This document shows, piece by piece, positions 13,655 through 25,800 of a stretch of 64,000 nt of DNA. Source of the DNA: Cardinalis cardinalis (lineage: Eukaryota; Chordata; Aves; Passeriformes; Cardinalidae); the NCBI GenBank assembly GCA_014549065.1, contig JACDOX010000017.1, forward strand, positions 7,494,808-7,558,807, written 5' to 3'. The notes beneath the pieces are model-generated. The model saw only the letters and a program-made list of their open reading frames with translations, was not told the DNA's origin and did not search any database. Positions within the stretch are counted from its first letter, which is position 1; each line of letters opens with the position of its first letter. Position numbers and translations under genes: made by a program.

Positions 13655-15539
13655 GCTATTTGGATTTGAAGAAAATTATCTTTCTTCAGGTTGTAGTAAC
13701 CAGGAAACATGCAGCTGAACCTTCAGGTCAGAACTGNCCAGTAGAAGCAATTTCTATGCTACACATATTTTACAGAGATTTCTATCCCAGCTCCTTTACT
13801 GGTGGCAACACTGAGAGGATTCAGACAGACTCAGCATAATTTTCAGGTTTACATTAGCATCAGGTTTTTCAAAAATGTATTTGTTGAGCTGTTAGGGAAT
13901 AGAAGTNGAAAAAAGCCATCATATTGTGCCCCTTCTACTATGTTAAGACTTTCAACTGGCTTCAGTAAGTTAGTATGTGAAAGCAAAAACTGCAGAAAGA
14001 AACACATGCTCTCCCACAAGAGAAGCCCTACTGTTCCAGGCCTTTGAGTGTTTCTTTAAAAGAAGAGGGGTAGAATGTACCTAAAACAGCAGGAACAGAC
14101 ATGGATCAATTCTTAACCTTTCAATATTTTGCACGTCTGGCCTATATATAGTTTTTCTATTTTTTTTTTTGCATTATCCAGCAACTGTTGCCATTTCTCA
14201 AGATCCATAAAACCTCTTAATGTTAGACAAATACTCATTCACTTGCCCTATGAAAACACCTTCAAAATAAAAAATAGTAAAAGTGCCCAAAATATCACCA
14301 AAACTGGAACAATACAAGCTTCAAGNGTCATGGCTTAGTACAAACACATAGTATCATATTTGGACAAGGATTTTACAATAATTCCATGCCACATGTAAAA
14401 TGAGAGATCTCAATTTGCCCTTACTGCAGAGGAATTGTCCTCTATGAGATTTTCTGTCTGTCTTACTAGAAGCATCAAATACACANCACACACATGAATA
14501 GATGTGCACAGGCACTTCCTACAGATGGACAACCCACAAGCAAAGGGGCAGCACCAGAATACTTCAAACTCCTTCAGCACACTGCACAGAATTCAGCCCT
14601 GCAAGACTCTGACTTTGTCCAGGATTTAGGCCAACCAGTCTTGAAATCCTTGACATATATTTCCCCCCTTCCAAATAAAACTCCCAGATTAAAAATAAGA
14701 CCTATTTTATAAAACCCTACATAGCATTGNTATGCTTGATGTTACTTATAGCAGTTCTTCCCAAGTTGTATTTGAAAAATAAACAAAACCACTAAAGGAG
14801 GCAAGGAAGCAGCAAGTTTTTATGCTTCTTGACTGAAAGTGAATTGTCCAACCCAAGGTTTCTTTTCTGTCCTAATTCATACACAAAACAATAAATCCTT
14901 CACAGTATCACTAGCAAAGTAACTCTACAAAATAACTGCTTTAGAACTCTACAAATCAAAACTATNATGATTTTCCTGCAGTGGAAATTAAGTATTTGTT
15001 AGGAAAAAAAGATATATACATATGTACAAAACAGAAGAGATAAATATCTGCAGAATGATCCTAAATTTAGTAAAAATAACTGAGTTTGTGAGGAGGTATT
15101 AACTCTAGCAATTAATTTAACAAAAACTTTAAGATTGACTTGACTATTTTGGATAGTAAATACTCAAGACTTGAATCACCCATAAAAAATTATACCTAAT
15201 ATCCTGTTTCTCCTCCTATGACATAAACNTTACAAGATGATTCATGAATATACAGTATGTATTTAAATTACATGCACTGAGCTTGAAGCAACGTGACCCT
15301 GCTGCACAAGAGTAAAGGCTGGGCTATTTGAGAACAAAAATATATTGAACAAAAGCTCTGTTGAAGCAGCTCTACTTTGTAAACATAGTGAGTGCTGAAC
15401 TGCAGAAGGGCCATACTAATTTCTGCATACGTTTTGTTTTAGTAGCTTTTGACTGGAAACAGGCACACAAGTAAAAACCAAACCCTTACCTTCCAGTTCC
15501 ACTCCTAGCTGATTGATGATCTATTAATTTTACATGCAC

Positions 15540-15720
15540 TGCTGTTGAGTTTTTATATTAGGGTACAGCTGAGTAATTCTGTAGAGGTTTAATCATTTGT
15601 ATGGCAACATAAAAGTGCAATAACAATTCACAATGAGTTCTAATTAGTACTAATGAACTCAAAAACTGAACACATTGAGGTTTTTTCATAGTTAATTCAA
15701 ACTTAAAATATCTGTGTTCT
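15540..15720. promoter_or_regulatory. candidate conserved non-coding element with palindrome
   Basis: An AT-rich segment with several homeodomain-type cores (TAATTAG, TTAATC, TTAATTC) around an imperfect 28-bp palindrome at 15634-15661. The palindrome has 7-bp arms (TGAGTTC/GAACTCA) enclosing the perfect 12-bp palindrome ATTAGTACTAAT. Enhancers of developmental genes often look like this, but conservation cannot be judged from one sequence. Confidence 0.25.
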
Positions 15721-18700
15721 TATAAATTAAAAAGATTGTTCAGAGAAGAAAAAAACAGCACATGGGGTCAGTTCTGCAAAGCAGTTACTCTAAGGAGAAA
15801 TGCCTCTATAGAAGTCACTTGTTCCAAACAGTTCAGAGCATGGTTAATTATTGCAAANTGTTCATCAAGAGATGCTGGAAAAATTTACAAGTACATTTAT
15901 AAAGCAGAAATTCCTAAGTATCAGAGTATGGCAAATCACAAATAACTGCACTACNAGAACAATGAAGAAAACATCATGCAATTTTTCCATCTCTGCACAG
16001 ATACCAACTTCAAGCAAAATTCTCTTCATCTCTGAAAGAAACAGAGAAAATGTGGGGCTTTTTCTGGTGCTAATAANTGAATCAGCTGGCAGCCCCATGC
16101 AACAGGATTGGGGATTCAAAAGGAAGCTGCTGCTTGTCTTAAATGGAGAAAAAGCAGGTAATTTGTGAGAAGACATACCTGCCTCCAAGCTTGTTTAGCT
16201 TCTAAACCNAAGCCATGTCTCCAGCCTCCATCTACACAGTGCATCAGAAGAACAAAAGCCAGAGGTGACCAAGAGCCTCCAGAACAGGTTAAAGCTGGTG
16301 CACACAATTTCTCTTTCTCAGGAGGGGAGTGGATGGCAGGAGGTGGGGACACCAAGAAAATCACTTCCATGTGCCCTGAATACACAGTATGATTTGAGAC
16401 TTAAAAATTCTCAAACAGTTATTTAGTCTGCTGAACATTGATATTCATGCTGATAGCTTTGACTGACAGACTGGATTTCTGCATTGACAGAGGAAGCTTT
16501 ATTTTCTGATGGTGTCTTGGCCCCTTAGGCTATTGGTCTTCAGACACTGGACACAGGACATGAGGTCATGTCACACAAGAATATTTCATGACCCTCCTGC
16601 AGCATCACTGCTCCCTGCTCTTACACAGTCCTACAGTTCGGGGGGGCAATGTGTCCTCTGCACTGGGGAAACCCCAACCACGATAAAGGACTCTGTTACT
16701 GTATGAAGGTAGCACTTCTGCCATTTGCAAATTAAATGAGGAGATCCTGAGAAGTNACAAATATTTGGTTCTACCTTAGAGTTTCTCCTCCCAGTTCAGA
16801 GCTCTTAGCATNTGATTAGCCATTTAAGACATTTTCACCAGCTCAGCGTCTGTTCAAGGCAGAAAAACCCTACACATCTCACCAGAATTTCTCTGTCTTC
16901 TCTATGGCACTCTTCATAAGTGAGAACCTTTTAACTGTGATCATTTNGCTATCATATTTTCTCAGTGTTGGTTTTGACATTTATATAAGGAGAACACAGC
17001 ATAGAAAACACAAATAGAAAATAATTGTCCANAGCTTGTCGAAAGAATACACTTCTAAAAGCCAGAAAGATCATTAGGATTCATTCCAAATGGAAAAAAA
17101 AACAGGAGTCTGGGTGACAGGCAAGTAGGCAGGAGAGTACTAGTTATGAAATGCAATCTCTAAGCTGACTTGATAACATTTCTTATGTTCAGTATGTACA
17201 ATATTAATTGGTCCCAAAAAAATTAACCCAGAGGAAGGAAAAAATTCCTGTGTTCCCTAATAATTTCTGCTATCTTATTTTTTCATTTCTCATTGTTGCT
17301 GTCACACTTGCCTCTTCCTTGTCATCTTACAATTGACTTACAAGAATACTTTTTCTATTGCTCTGATTAAACATTCACTCCCTCCCCCTCCCTGTATCTA
17401 TTTAACAGAATTANTTATTTTCCTCATTGTGCTTTTTCTTGTCAAGTATTTTTCTTTTTCAGTAGTCCATCTTAATTGCAATTGTAGTGAATTCTCCAAA
17501 GTGTAGTCTCTGAGATCACANCAGCAACCTCTGCATGAAGAACACGACATAACCATGCCATTGTCATCACTTACCTTTCAGTCAGACCACCTCTAGCTTG
17601 TCCAGAGTCACCACACCAGTCATCTTTTTCTGGTTGATTCAGTTGAGTAACAGTCCCACAGAACCTCAGACAAAGCAGAAACCTGCATGACTAATACCCT
17701 TGGTCTCTTCCATCACCTTGTCTTTGCTGTTCCACCTCTGTTGGAGCCTGCTAGCATTCTAGCTTCTTGACAGAGGAATCTGCCACCAATGTTTCTTCAC
17801 CAATACTTGGAAGAGTAAGCTGGAATGTATCTCAGCTAAAAGAGATTTCTTCCTTAAAGGTTACAGCCCTCCTTTTCACAGCAAATTGCAGCATAAAACC
17901 AAGTCATCAAAGCCATATTTGTTTGAGACTAGATCTATACATATACCCAGTATTTATGGGAAACCACTTCTTTGTTTGACTATACATTCTTTCTTTTTAA
18001 CTAAGATAGTCATACTATTTACAGGGAATANGGCAGCTTCTATCTCACCATGGCTCAGTTTATAATGAGTACTGACTATACCCAAGTCCAATGTTTTTCC
18101 CTTTTCAGTATGCTTCCCTAAGCAGATTCTCCAAATATTCCCTGGAAAGAAGAAAAAAAAGCTGGAGAAGGAGGGAGGGGTGGAACAGGACCAGGCCAGT
18201 AAGCCAAAGCTATTTTCCAGCAGATGGTGCAACAGGGAACTGAAAACACTTGGCAGTAACAAATGNTTTTCTGAAAGTTCTACCAACTAGTTCAGATAAG
18301 TTCTTCAGGATCACCCTGCAGCAGCCTAGGAGTTCAGATTTTGTGGTGAAGTCACTTAAGTCATGAAAAAAGGCTTGAGTTATTGCAAGAGGTTCAGGTC
18401 ATCTGCCCCTTATATGTTTACACATAATCATTCAGGTGCAAACAAGAGCCATTAACACAGGAAGAAGTAGATCCCTTGCAAACANATTCAAACTGTCAAA
18501 GAGTCAAAATAATGCAACAAGAGCTATAAACGCTAATGTGAAAGGTCAAGGGCAAGAAAGCAATTTCCTTTTTCAGAAGTTTAAGACTACAATCATACAG
18601 TCAAATCTCAGCCAAACATCTTGACTGGTGTTTTTTTTCCAGATGGGATCATTAATTTTTTTTTAAATCTGAAAGCAGTGAATAGCCCAAGGATCAGCCA

Positions 18701-21700
18701 ACAAATAAGTCAGCAATTAACATCAATTTGAGCAAAGTCAGGGGGTGTGATGAGCTTCAAGACTGTGACCATTTCTAGCTNAAGCAGTTGTACGTCAAGA
18801 TGTGCAAGGAAATCTCCTGCAAGAGCAATAGGATAGTTTCAGTCTCTTACTGTTACGCTGTTAAACAGTATTTTTCCCAAGTGGCTGGAAAACTGTTGTT
18901 GTGCAGAGAGGCTGCATCTCACACAGCAAAGATTCCACCTTGCTCTTAGCTGGTTTTGCAGATATCCCAACAAACTAATCTCTCCATTGAAAAGCCAGGA
19001 CAATTTCATAGTTAGCTGAAGATAAGGAGAAGCAGTCTCAAAATTGCTAATAGAAGCAGAGCTGTCGATNGGCAACTATAGCACCAGGAAATAACAGTGA
19101 CAAAAGCACTGCAGAGAAAGAAGCAGCAATGTGTTTAGGGAGCCAACACAGCATGTGAAAGGCTAAATGAAAGAGCAGATAGAAGGTATAANTGGATGAG
19201 AACAAATCTTTTTGAAAAAGCATTTTTCCAATAAATTGTTTGCAACCTGCAAACTGGGAATAGTGGGAGTTTCTCTCTGTGTCTTTCCCCTTCAGCACAA
19301 TCTCTGCNCTCAGGATTGGGACATTTCTTCCTGTAAAGGATTGTGCCACCTTGCCTTCTTTGGGTCATTTCCAACTGCAACAGGTCTCTGCAAGGCCCTT
19401 TATTACAGCATNTATGTTGATGCCACATAAATGAAAATATTTAAAACACAGAATTCTTTCTCTCTCTGCTTTGAGCATCAATCTTAGGGCTTAGATTAAC
19501 AAGAGCTGATTCCTTGATTTGCATTCTGAAAGCACTCAGGAGAAATTGAAAACTTAGATNATATTCAGGCAAATGAAGTTATTTTTGCAAGAGCTGCCAT
19601 TTTTGTTGTCAAGGAATGTTTCATGAAAGGACAGTTGTTATTTTGCAGGCTGTTTTTAAACCACCAATGACAANAAGACAATTTTCAATATTTAGTTCCC
19701 AGAAGTAAGATGATATTTGCACTAAAGGATNGACAAGAAGACAGGAAAACACAATTCTAACTAATCCCAGACAAGAGCCCTGCTGTCTGTGGTAACCTTA
19801 TTTGCCAGTTTCTCTGACTGTAAAACTTCAACAGTGGTACTGATNTTGGTAAATCACAGCCTACTGAACAAGAGGGTACTAGAATTAGATGCTACTACAT
19901 TATAGCATCTAAAATGAAGCATACAATTNATCCTTAAAGATTGGGGGTGGGGGAATCAAAGTTCCAAGTTTTGATTTTAGAGACATCAAAAGGCATCTTT
20001 TTTTATAAGTTAATAAGTGGCTTTGGGTTTAGATGTAGATCTACAGAACTATCACTGCATAAGAAGTGAAAATAAATAATAGCTGTTTCTAGTACTGCTA
20101 CAGTTCACTAAAGTACAAAAATAAACTACCATCAAACTAAGTAAGATATCATTGAAAATAATGGAAAGCACAAATATTTTTAAGCTACTGTCAGTTTAGA
20201 CAATTTGTCACCCTATAATTCAACATATCCCATATATTATCATTATTTGAACCACGCTTATTTATGGATATACTAACTGCCCAGACAACCAAGAGAATAT
20301 TTTCCTGTTCTCCCAGTAAGTGAACTACGTAAAATATGTTTGGCAAGCAGTTTAACCTGAAAGATAGCTAAAAGTAGAGATACTCATTAATTGAGAATAC
20401 TATTTATATTATATTATTTACATAATTAAAAGCTGGGGGTATCTGGGGGAATCTTTGATTTGCATTTGGATATGGACCAAAGCAATCAGAGCCAATAGCT
20501 GCTATGTGAGGCTAAGACCACTCAGCTTGCCTTCTGTTCCCAGAAAAGTACAAATAAACAAATAACGAAACACTATTTATAAGTTATGTGAACAAAAAAC
20601 TCAAATATTAGTAAGAGTTAAAACAAACCAATCTAAAAGAGACCTAAAAAACAGGAACAACATGGTAATTACTGCATCCCATCTTTACAATACGTTCAGC
20701 ACTGCTTCTTGAAAAACATTTTGGGAAACAAGGACTAAAAACAAAATTATGAGAAGACGTGCAAAGCTGACTGGATTCTGCATCAATTGAGAGTAGTTTA
20801 TAACAAAATCTATTAGCTGGGGTTGTTCATACATCTGCTCTGGATCTGGTACAACTTAATTATTATCACAAGATATAAAAGTAATAGTTAGAGAATATAT
20901 ATGTTCATTCTTGCCTGCCTGTCTGATTGCACAGAAAGGAGGAAGAGCAAAGACAAACCTCTTTGGCTCTCAGTTTGTTGCACTGGAGAGAGTGAAAAGA
21001 GAGGTGAATCAGTGCTCCATCACCTGGGCACTTCTTCCCACTTCAGGCCACAGGGTTGAAAAGCTTACCACAAATTNACCTGCCTTACAGGAATGTTTGA
21101 GGGTTCCTTTTCCTTCTTCAGCCTTTATAATCATAAAAGTTATGATAAAACTGCAACAATGACCTCAGAGACAAACACTTAAGCAGCCCTGCCCAGCCAA
21201 AGGACAGATCTGTTGAACAATGCCGTGTACACTTAAAAGCCTACGGTCTTCTGTCATCTCTTATTGTAAGACTAACATGACTTTTTGACCAAACAATACC
21301 TTGTAATCCAAACCCAAGATAAACTGGATACAGATTTTGCAGAGTATTTAATAGTAAAATATTTGCGTTGTTTTGTATATTTCATATATTATTTTTAGAA
21401 AGGTGTTTTCAAACAAAGAGGTAAGGATTGGTTCCTTCATCATTCAAGTCTCATTGTNACTTATCTCTACACTACTTAAAACTTCTTATTCAGTAGGGAA
21501 ATGTCACTTCAAAACTTCTGTCCGGGAAATAATGGCAGTCTGTACCTCCTCACAACAATTTACAGGAATCCCCATTGCACTTCCTCCCACTCTAGGCTGT
21601 GACATCTCTTTAGAGCTTTCAAATCACTTCGTTCAAACATTCAAAATTTAAAAATTTACTGNTACATTAAGAAAAAAAAGTAAAGCTATATGTAGACCAA

Positions 21701-21810
21701 GATAACTCTAAATAGGGTAGAAAATATTTCCTGTTGTCCTTTGTTTTCTTTGCATGGCCATCTACTGTCTCTTGGGCTGTCTGCTCTTCAGATAACAGAA
21801 TGAAAACCTA

Positions 21811-21848
21811 TGTATACATATATAAATATATATATGTGTGTATGTGTT
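21811..21848. repeat. compound TA/TG microsatellite
   Basis: A TA-rich run passes into TGTG units. A short related TA run follows near 21860-21870. Ordinary simple sequence. Confidence 0.8.
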
Positions 21849-22699
21849 TGAGAAAGCATATTATATATACATAAACTTTAAAACATTACTGGTAACTTTG
21901 AGCTTTTACATAAATTCTGAACTTTCTGAGCTCTCCTAGCAGAACTTCCATTCACACCAATCTCCCCCTAGCAGCTTCTCAGTGACCCCAGACTGCACTG
22001 TGACAGCCTAGAGAATAAGGACAGGTNACACTGAGCTTCCATCAAAGCTGCTCCAAGTAAGAAAGTTCCCCTCTAATACTCTCTCTGCAACAACAAAGTA
22101 GTTTCAGTCTCCTTAGTATTTGCTACGCAGGAATCAAAAAGGAAAGAAAAATAGATATGCTTAATTTTAGAGTGGCTTTCAATAGAGAAAAAGCACTCAG
22201 AATTACTGAGTGTAAATTAAAAGACACTATTTAAGGTATAACCAAAACAATTATGACATTAAATTGACAAATACTACACCACTATCACCTCTTGAAGGAG
22301 TTCAATCACTTACCATTCAATTTTTCTTGATATCCTTGAGACAATCTCAAGTGACAACAGACATTAAGAGCAATTTTGGCATACTTACAATTACAAACTA
22401 AGAGGACATTTAATTTATCTAAGCTGTATTCTTCATAACCGCACCAAAGGTCAAATCCTGCATTGATTTTCAATGCTAGAAGTTCTGTAAGAATAAAAAC
22501 ACAATTCAGAACAGAATTTCAAAGCTATCTGTGCTGCAAAAGAATAAAAATTGATTGTCACAGATCAAGTAATTTTATGGGCATAATATTAATTTAGAAT
22601 AAGTCCCACTCTTCTCCACAGTAAACCACTACCGTATACAAATTTCCNAACAGACAACTGACATCAGCTTGTTTTCCTGACAGCCGTGTGACTTTACAT

Positions 22700-22860
22700 T
22701 CATGGCTGTGCATTCTCTTTCACTAGCTGCATCCTAAAATCAATGACTGATCAGTCAAATGTAGGCTGTGCGATACAGAAATAAGTAATTCTATTTTGTG
22801 GGTCTAACAGGTTTAGTGTTTTACCTGGGGCATTATCAACAACAGTCCCTTTAAGAGGAC
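22700..22860. promoter_or_regulatory. candidate regulatory segment with 14-bp palindrome
   Basis: Contains the perfect palindrome TGACTGATCAGTCA (22744-22757), two TGACT half-sites separated by four bases, with AATCAATG immediately before it and TAATTC shortly after. The half-sites resemble bZIP half-sites, although the 4-bp spacing is wider than a standard AP-1 or CRE site. Function is inferred only from motif appearance. Confidence 0.2.
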
Positions 22861-25800
22861 TATGTAAGTAAAGAAAATCACAGACCTGTTGGTGAGCAGG
22901 GGTCACAGGTGGCCTTATTTCAGTTCTCCAAAGTCCTACTGACTATAAAGTGGGCAGACAACAACTATGCTTCTAATATAATATTGTTTATTGTTATTCT
23001 TACAGTTGATTCTACCAACACAGTGATGGTGGAGGTTTTGAAGAAACAGACACTTTCCGCTCATGAAAAACAGACATCCAAGGACTAACCACAGGAATCA
23101 TCACTGAAGGCTAAAGTTCTTAATTCTGCAGCTTTTCCCAGGTTTCCCACACAGGTTCATTTTTCATACTGTGTATTTAAGAAATTCCAATAGCTCTGCA
23201 GAACACAAGAAAGTTCATCACTATGTGAAAAAAACACAGCAGGCAAACAGCTGCCAGTGTCAAGGGCTTCTTTAAAACAGCAATATGTTATGGGATTTTG
23301 TTACTTCTGTTTCAGCAGGTTTTTTAAGACTAAGAAAAATCTCAGACACATTCTATTTTAAATCTAAAGGTACAAAAGAACTGGAGCATTATAACACCTG
23401 TTCTTCTGTTAATGCACTACATTTTTACATATTAAAATTGACAAGACAGGTGCAGACAACGCAGGCTGCTGTAGATTGCAGAGACACTGATCATTTCTAT
23501 AATTTTAGTCATCTCTGTGTGGTGCACTGTGGTCTAGTGTTTACAGAGCCAGGTTTTTTCCTTCTGCTGACTGCCTAGTGACTGCTGTGTGCCACTCCAG
23601 TTTGCCATGCTTTCATCCTTCAGCTACAAAGAAGACACTGAAAGTTTGTTTCTTTGTATTTTAAATGTGTAAGATTTGGACAGTGTCACTGACACAAAGC
23701 CAACAATCAAAAAACTTGAAAGGCCCAGCGCAAAACTCCTAGAAGTCAATGTTTTTTGCTAATGATTTCAACTGTCTTTGAAACAGGTGATAAATTATCT
23801 TAGAATTTAACACACAGCTGGGATAATACTTAAAAATATAAGCCAAAAGTTTTTTAGAAACACAAAACCTTCTGAATAACTGTGTGCAAAAAGAATAAAG
23901 TGTCACTGAAGGAATGCCATTCTTCTCTTGGAATATAATTTAGAACCTATTTCCATTTCATTAAAGAAGTGCTATATTGTTTTCATGTAAAGAAAATGAA
24001 CATTAGTATTTGCCTTATATTTCATTCAAAACATTTGCATTGCAAAGTTTTCAGAGTTTTACATTTGGAGTCACACAACTTATGGCACTATTTTCCCCCC
24101 ATAGATGAACAAATCTACAATAGGGACTTACATGGATCTAAAAGAAATCAGGGAAGCAATCATTCTAAGCATTTTGAAATGCACCAAAATTTTGCAGATT
24201 CAAGATAGGGCACAAATTAGTTATTTCTTTTTTTTTTTCTGTTTTCTTGGCCTCTTATTCTATCATCTGGCCTTTTCTGACCTCCCTTGAGACAATCATG
24301 ATTATGTGCTACCACTGCAACAACACTGCTGAACATTAAAAAGACTGTAAGCATGATAATGCAGGTGATTGGAGACTATAAATGGAAGAACTTTCTTATA
24401 CAGTTAAAAAAAAATTATCAAAGAGGTATTTACCCATGAAATTTGTTCCTCCTATTTTCCTTTTCTCCATTCAAGCCCGTAGGGTTGATTGGCACAGGGA
24501 TTCATTATTACTCCCTTTCTGATAAAAGGCATCATACTACTTGAAGGCAACACAGTATAGTTGGTTAATACCAGGCATAAAGCTGATCTTTTAATTTGAC
24601 ATTTGCAGTGCTGTCCTTATTATCATGTGNGAACAGCCTAAAGAAATCAAATACACCATGTGGGTAATTTTGTGCTTTTGCTTGAAACTCTTTGAAAAGC
24701 TTATATGGAAACTGAAGATGGAAATAGATGACAGACCTTACTTTGGAGACAGACTCAGCTGAGTAATTAAAAACATACATTAAGTACAAACTTCACAGCA
24801 AAATCATTAAGGGAAAAGGATTACTTTACTAAGTAACAATAAAATTTGCCTTTAAAATGCAAATATTGTGTTGGATAGATCTCCTTTTGGTATAAATCAA
24901 GCAAAATTTTTGATTGCAATGCAGGTAAAATAAGCTCCCTGGTTAAAAGGCAAAGCCCAATCATACTGTGAGCCAAAGATCCCTGAAGCCCACGACTTGG
25001 CAGTGGATGCTCATGCAGAGTTCCAAAACCAGAACTTGATCTTGTCTGTGGATCTTACTGTCCTCTGAAAGGTCAATAACTCAGGGGTTTTGTAATCTAG
25101 GTAAAGCATCCAGATTTTTGTATTTAACAGCTCACTATGAACCTTTCTGTAAAATTCTTTAGGCATTGACAGCATCACATGAGTTGGGTTACACAACATA
25201 ACACACACAGCATGAGAAAAAACCCAATTTATTTCAGTCATATAATCATTCTCTAACCACTTCCCCCAGGCTGGACTAAGCTCTCATGTAGTCTCCATTC
25301 TGCCACTTCTTTTCAAGCTCAAGGGCNTGACTCCTACCTTGAAGAGAAAGAGTTTTTCTACCTCACCCTTTTTAACCCTTCTCTGTGAAGTGTACTGCTT
25401 CTTCAGATGCTTTATTCCTTCTTCCTATGGAAAATTACAACCAAAAGAAAATTCAGAAACTGCATGCACCTTTTAATGATATAATGTGGTGTGGGGTTTT
25501 TCTGTAATATTTAATGCGATAAAATTAACTTTGTAATAATTTTATTGGGCTTTGACAGCTTCAGATTGATGAGCTGATGTTATCAGAAAACCGTTCTTAA
25601 GAGGCTTGTCTAAGCTGTGGGACCAAAAGGTCTCTTAGGGGCTGGTGAGAATCCTCACCAGCTATGCACAAAACCAAGATCTAGGTTCCCACCTTTGCCT
25701 GTCAAAACAGACATGTGTAAGCAGGTGAACTAGAGAATTGTGCTCCAGTAAGTCCTTTAGTTTATATTCCTAAAGAATCACAGCCTGTGGCACAACATGA

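Larger units (their letters stand above)
12972..22743. other. long non-coding stretch with dense single-N calls
   Basis: No coding exon or RNA gene recognised. Up to 19929 isolated N calls occur about every 200 bp; beyond that they become rare. Contents are a G/T-rich tract (13612-13654), a segment with an imperfect palindrome (15634-15661) and a T-rich stretch around 17270-17470. A compound TA/TG microsatellite lies at 21811-21848. Open frames reach only about 110 codons and carry no recognisable motifs. Confidence 0.5.
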
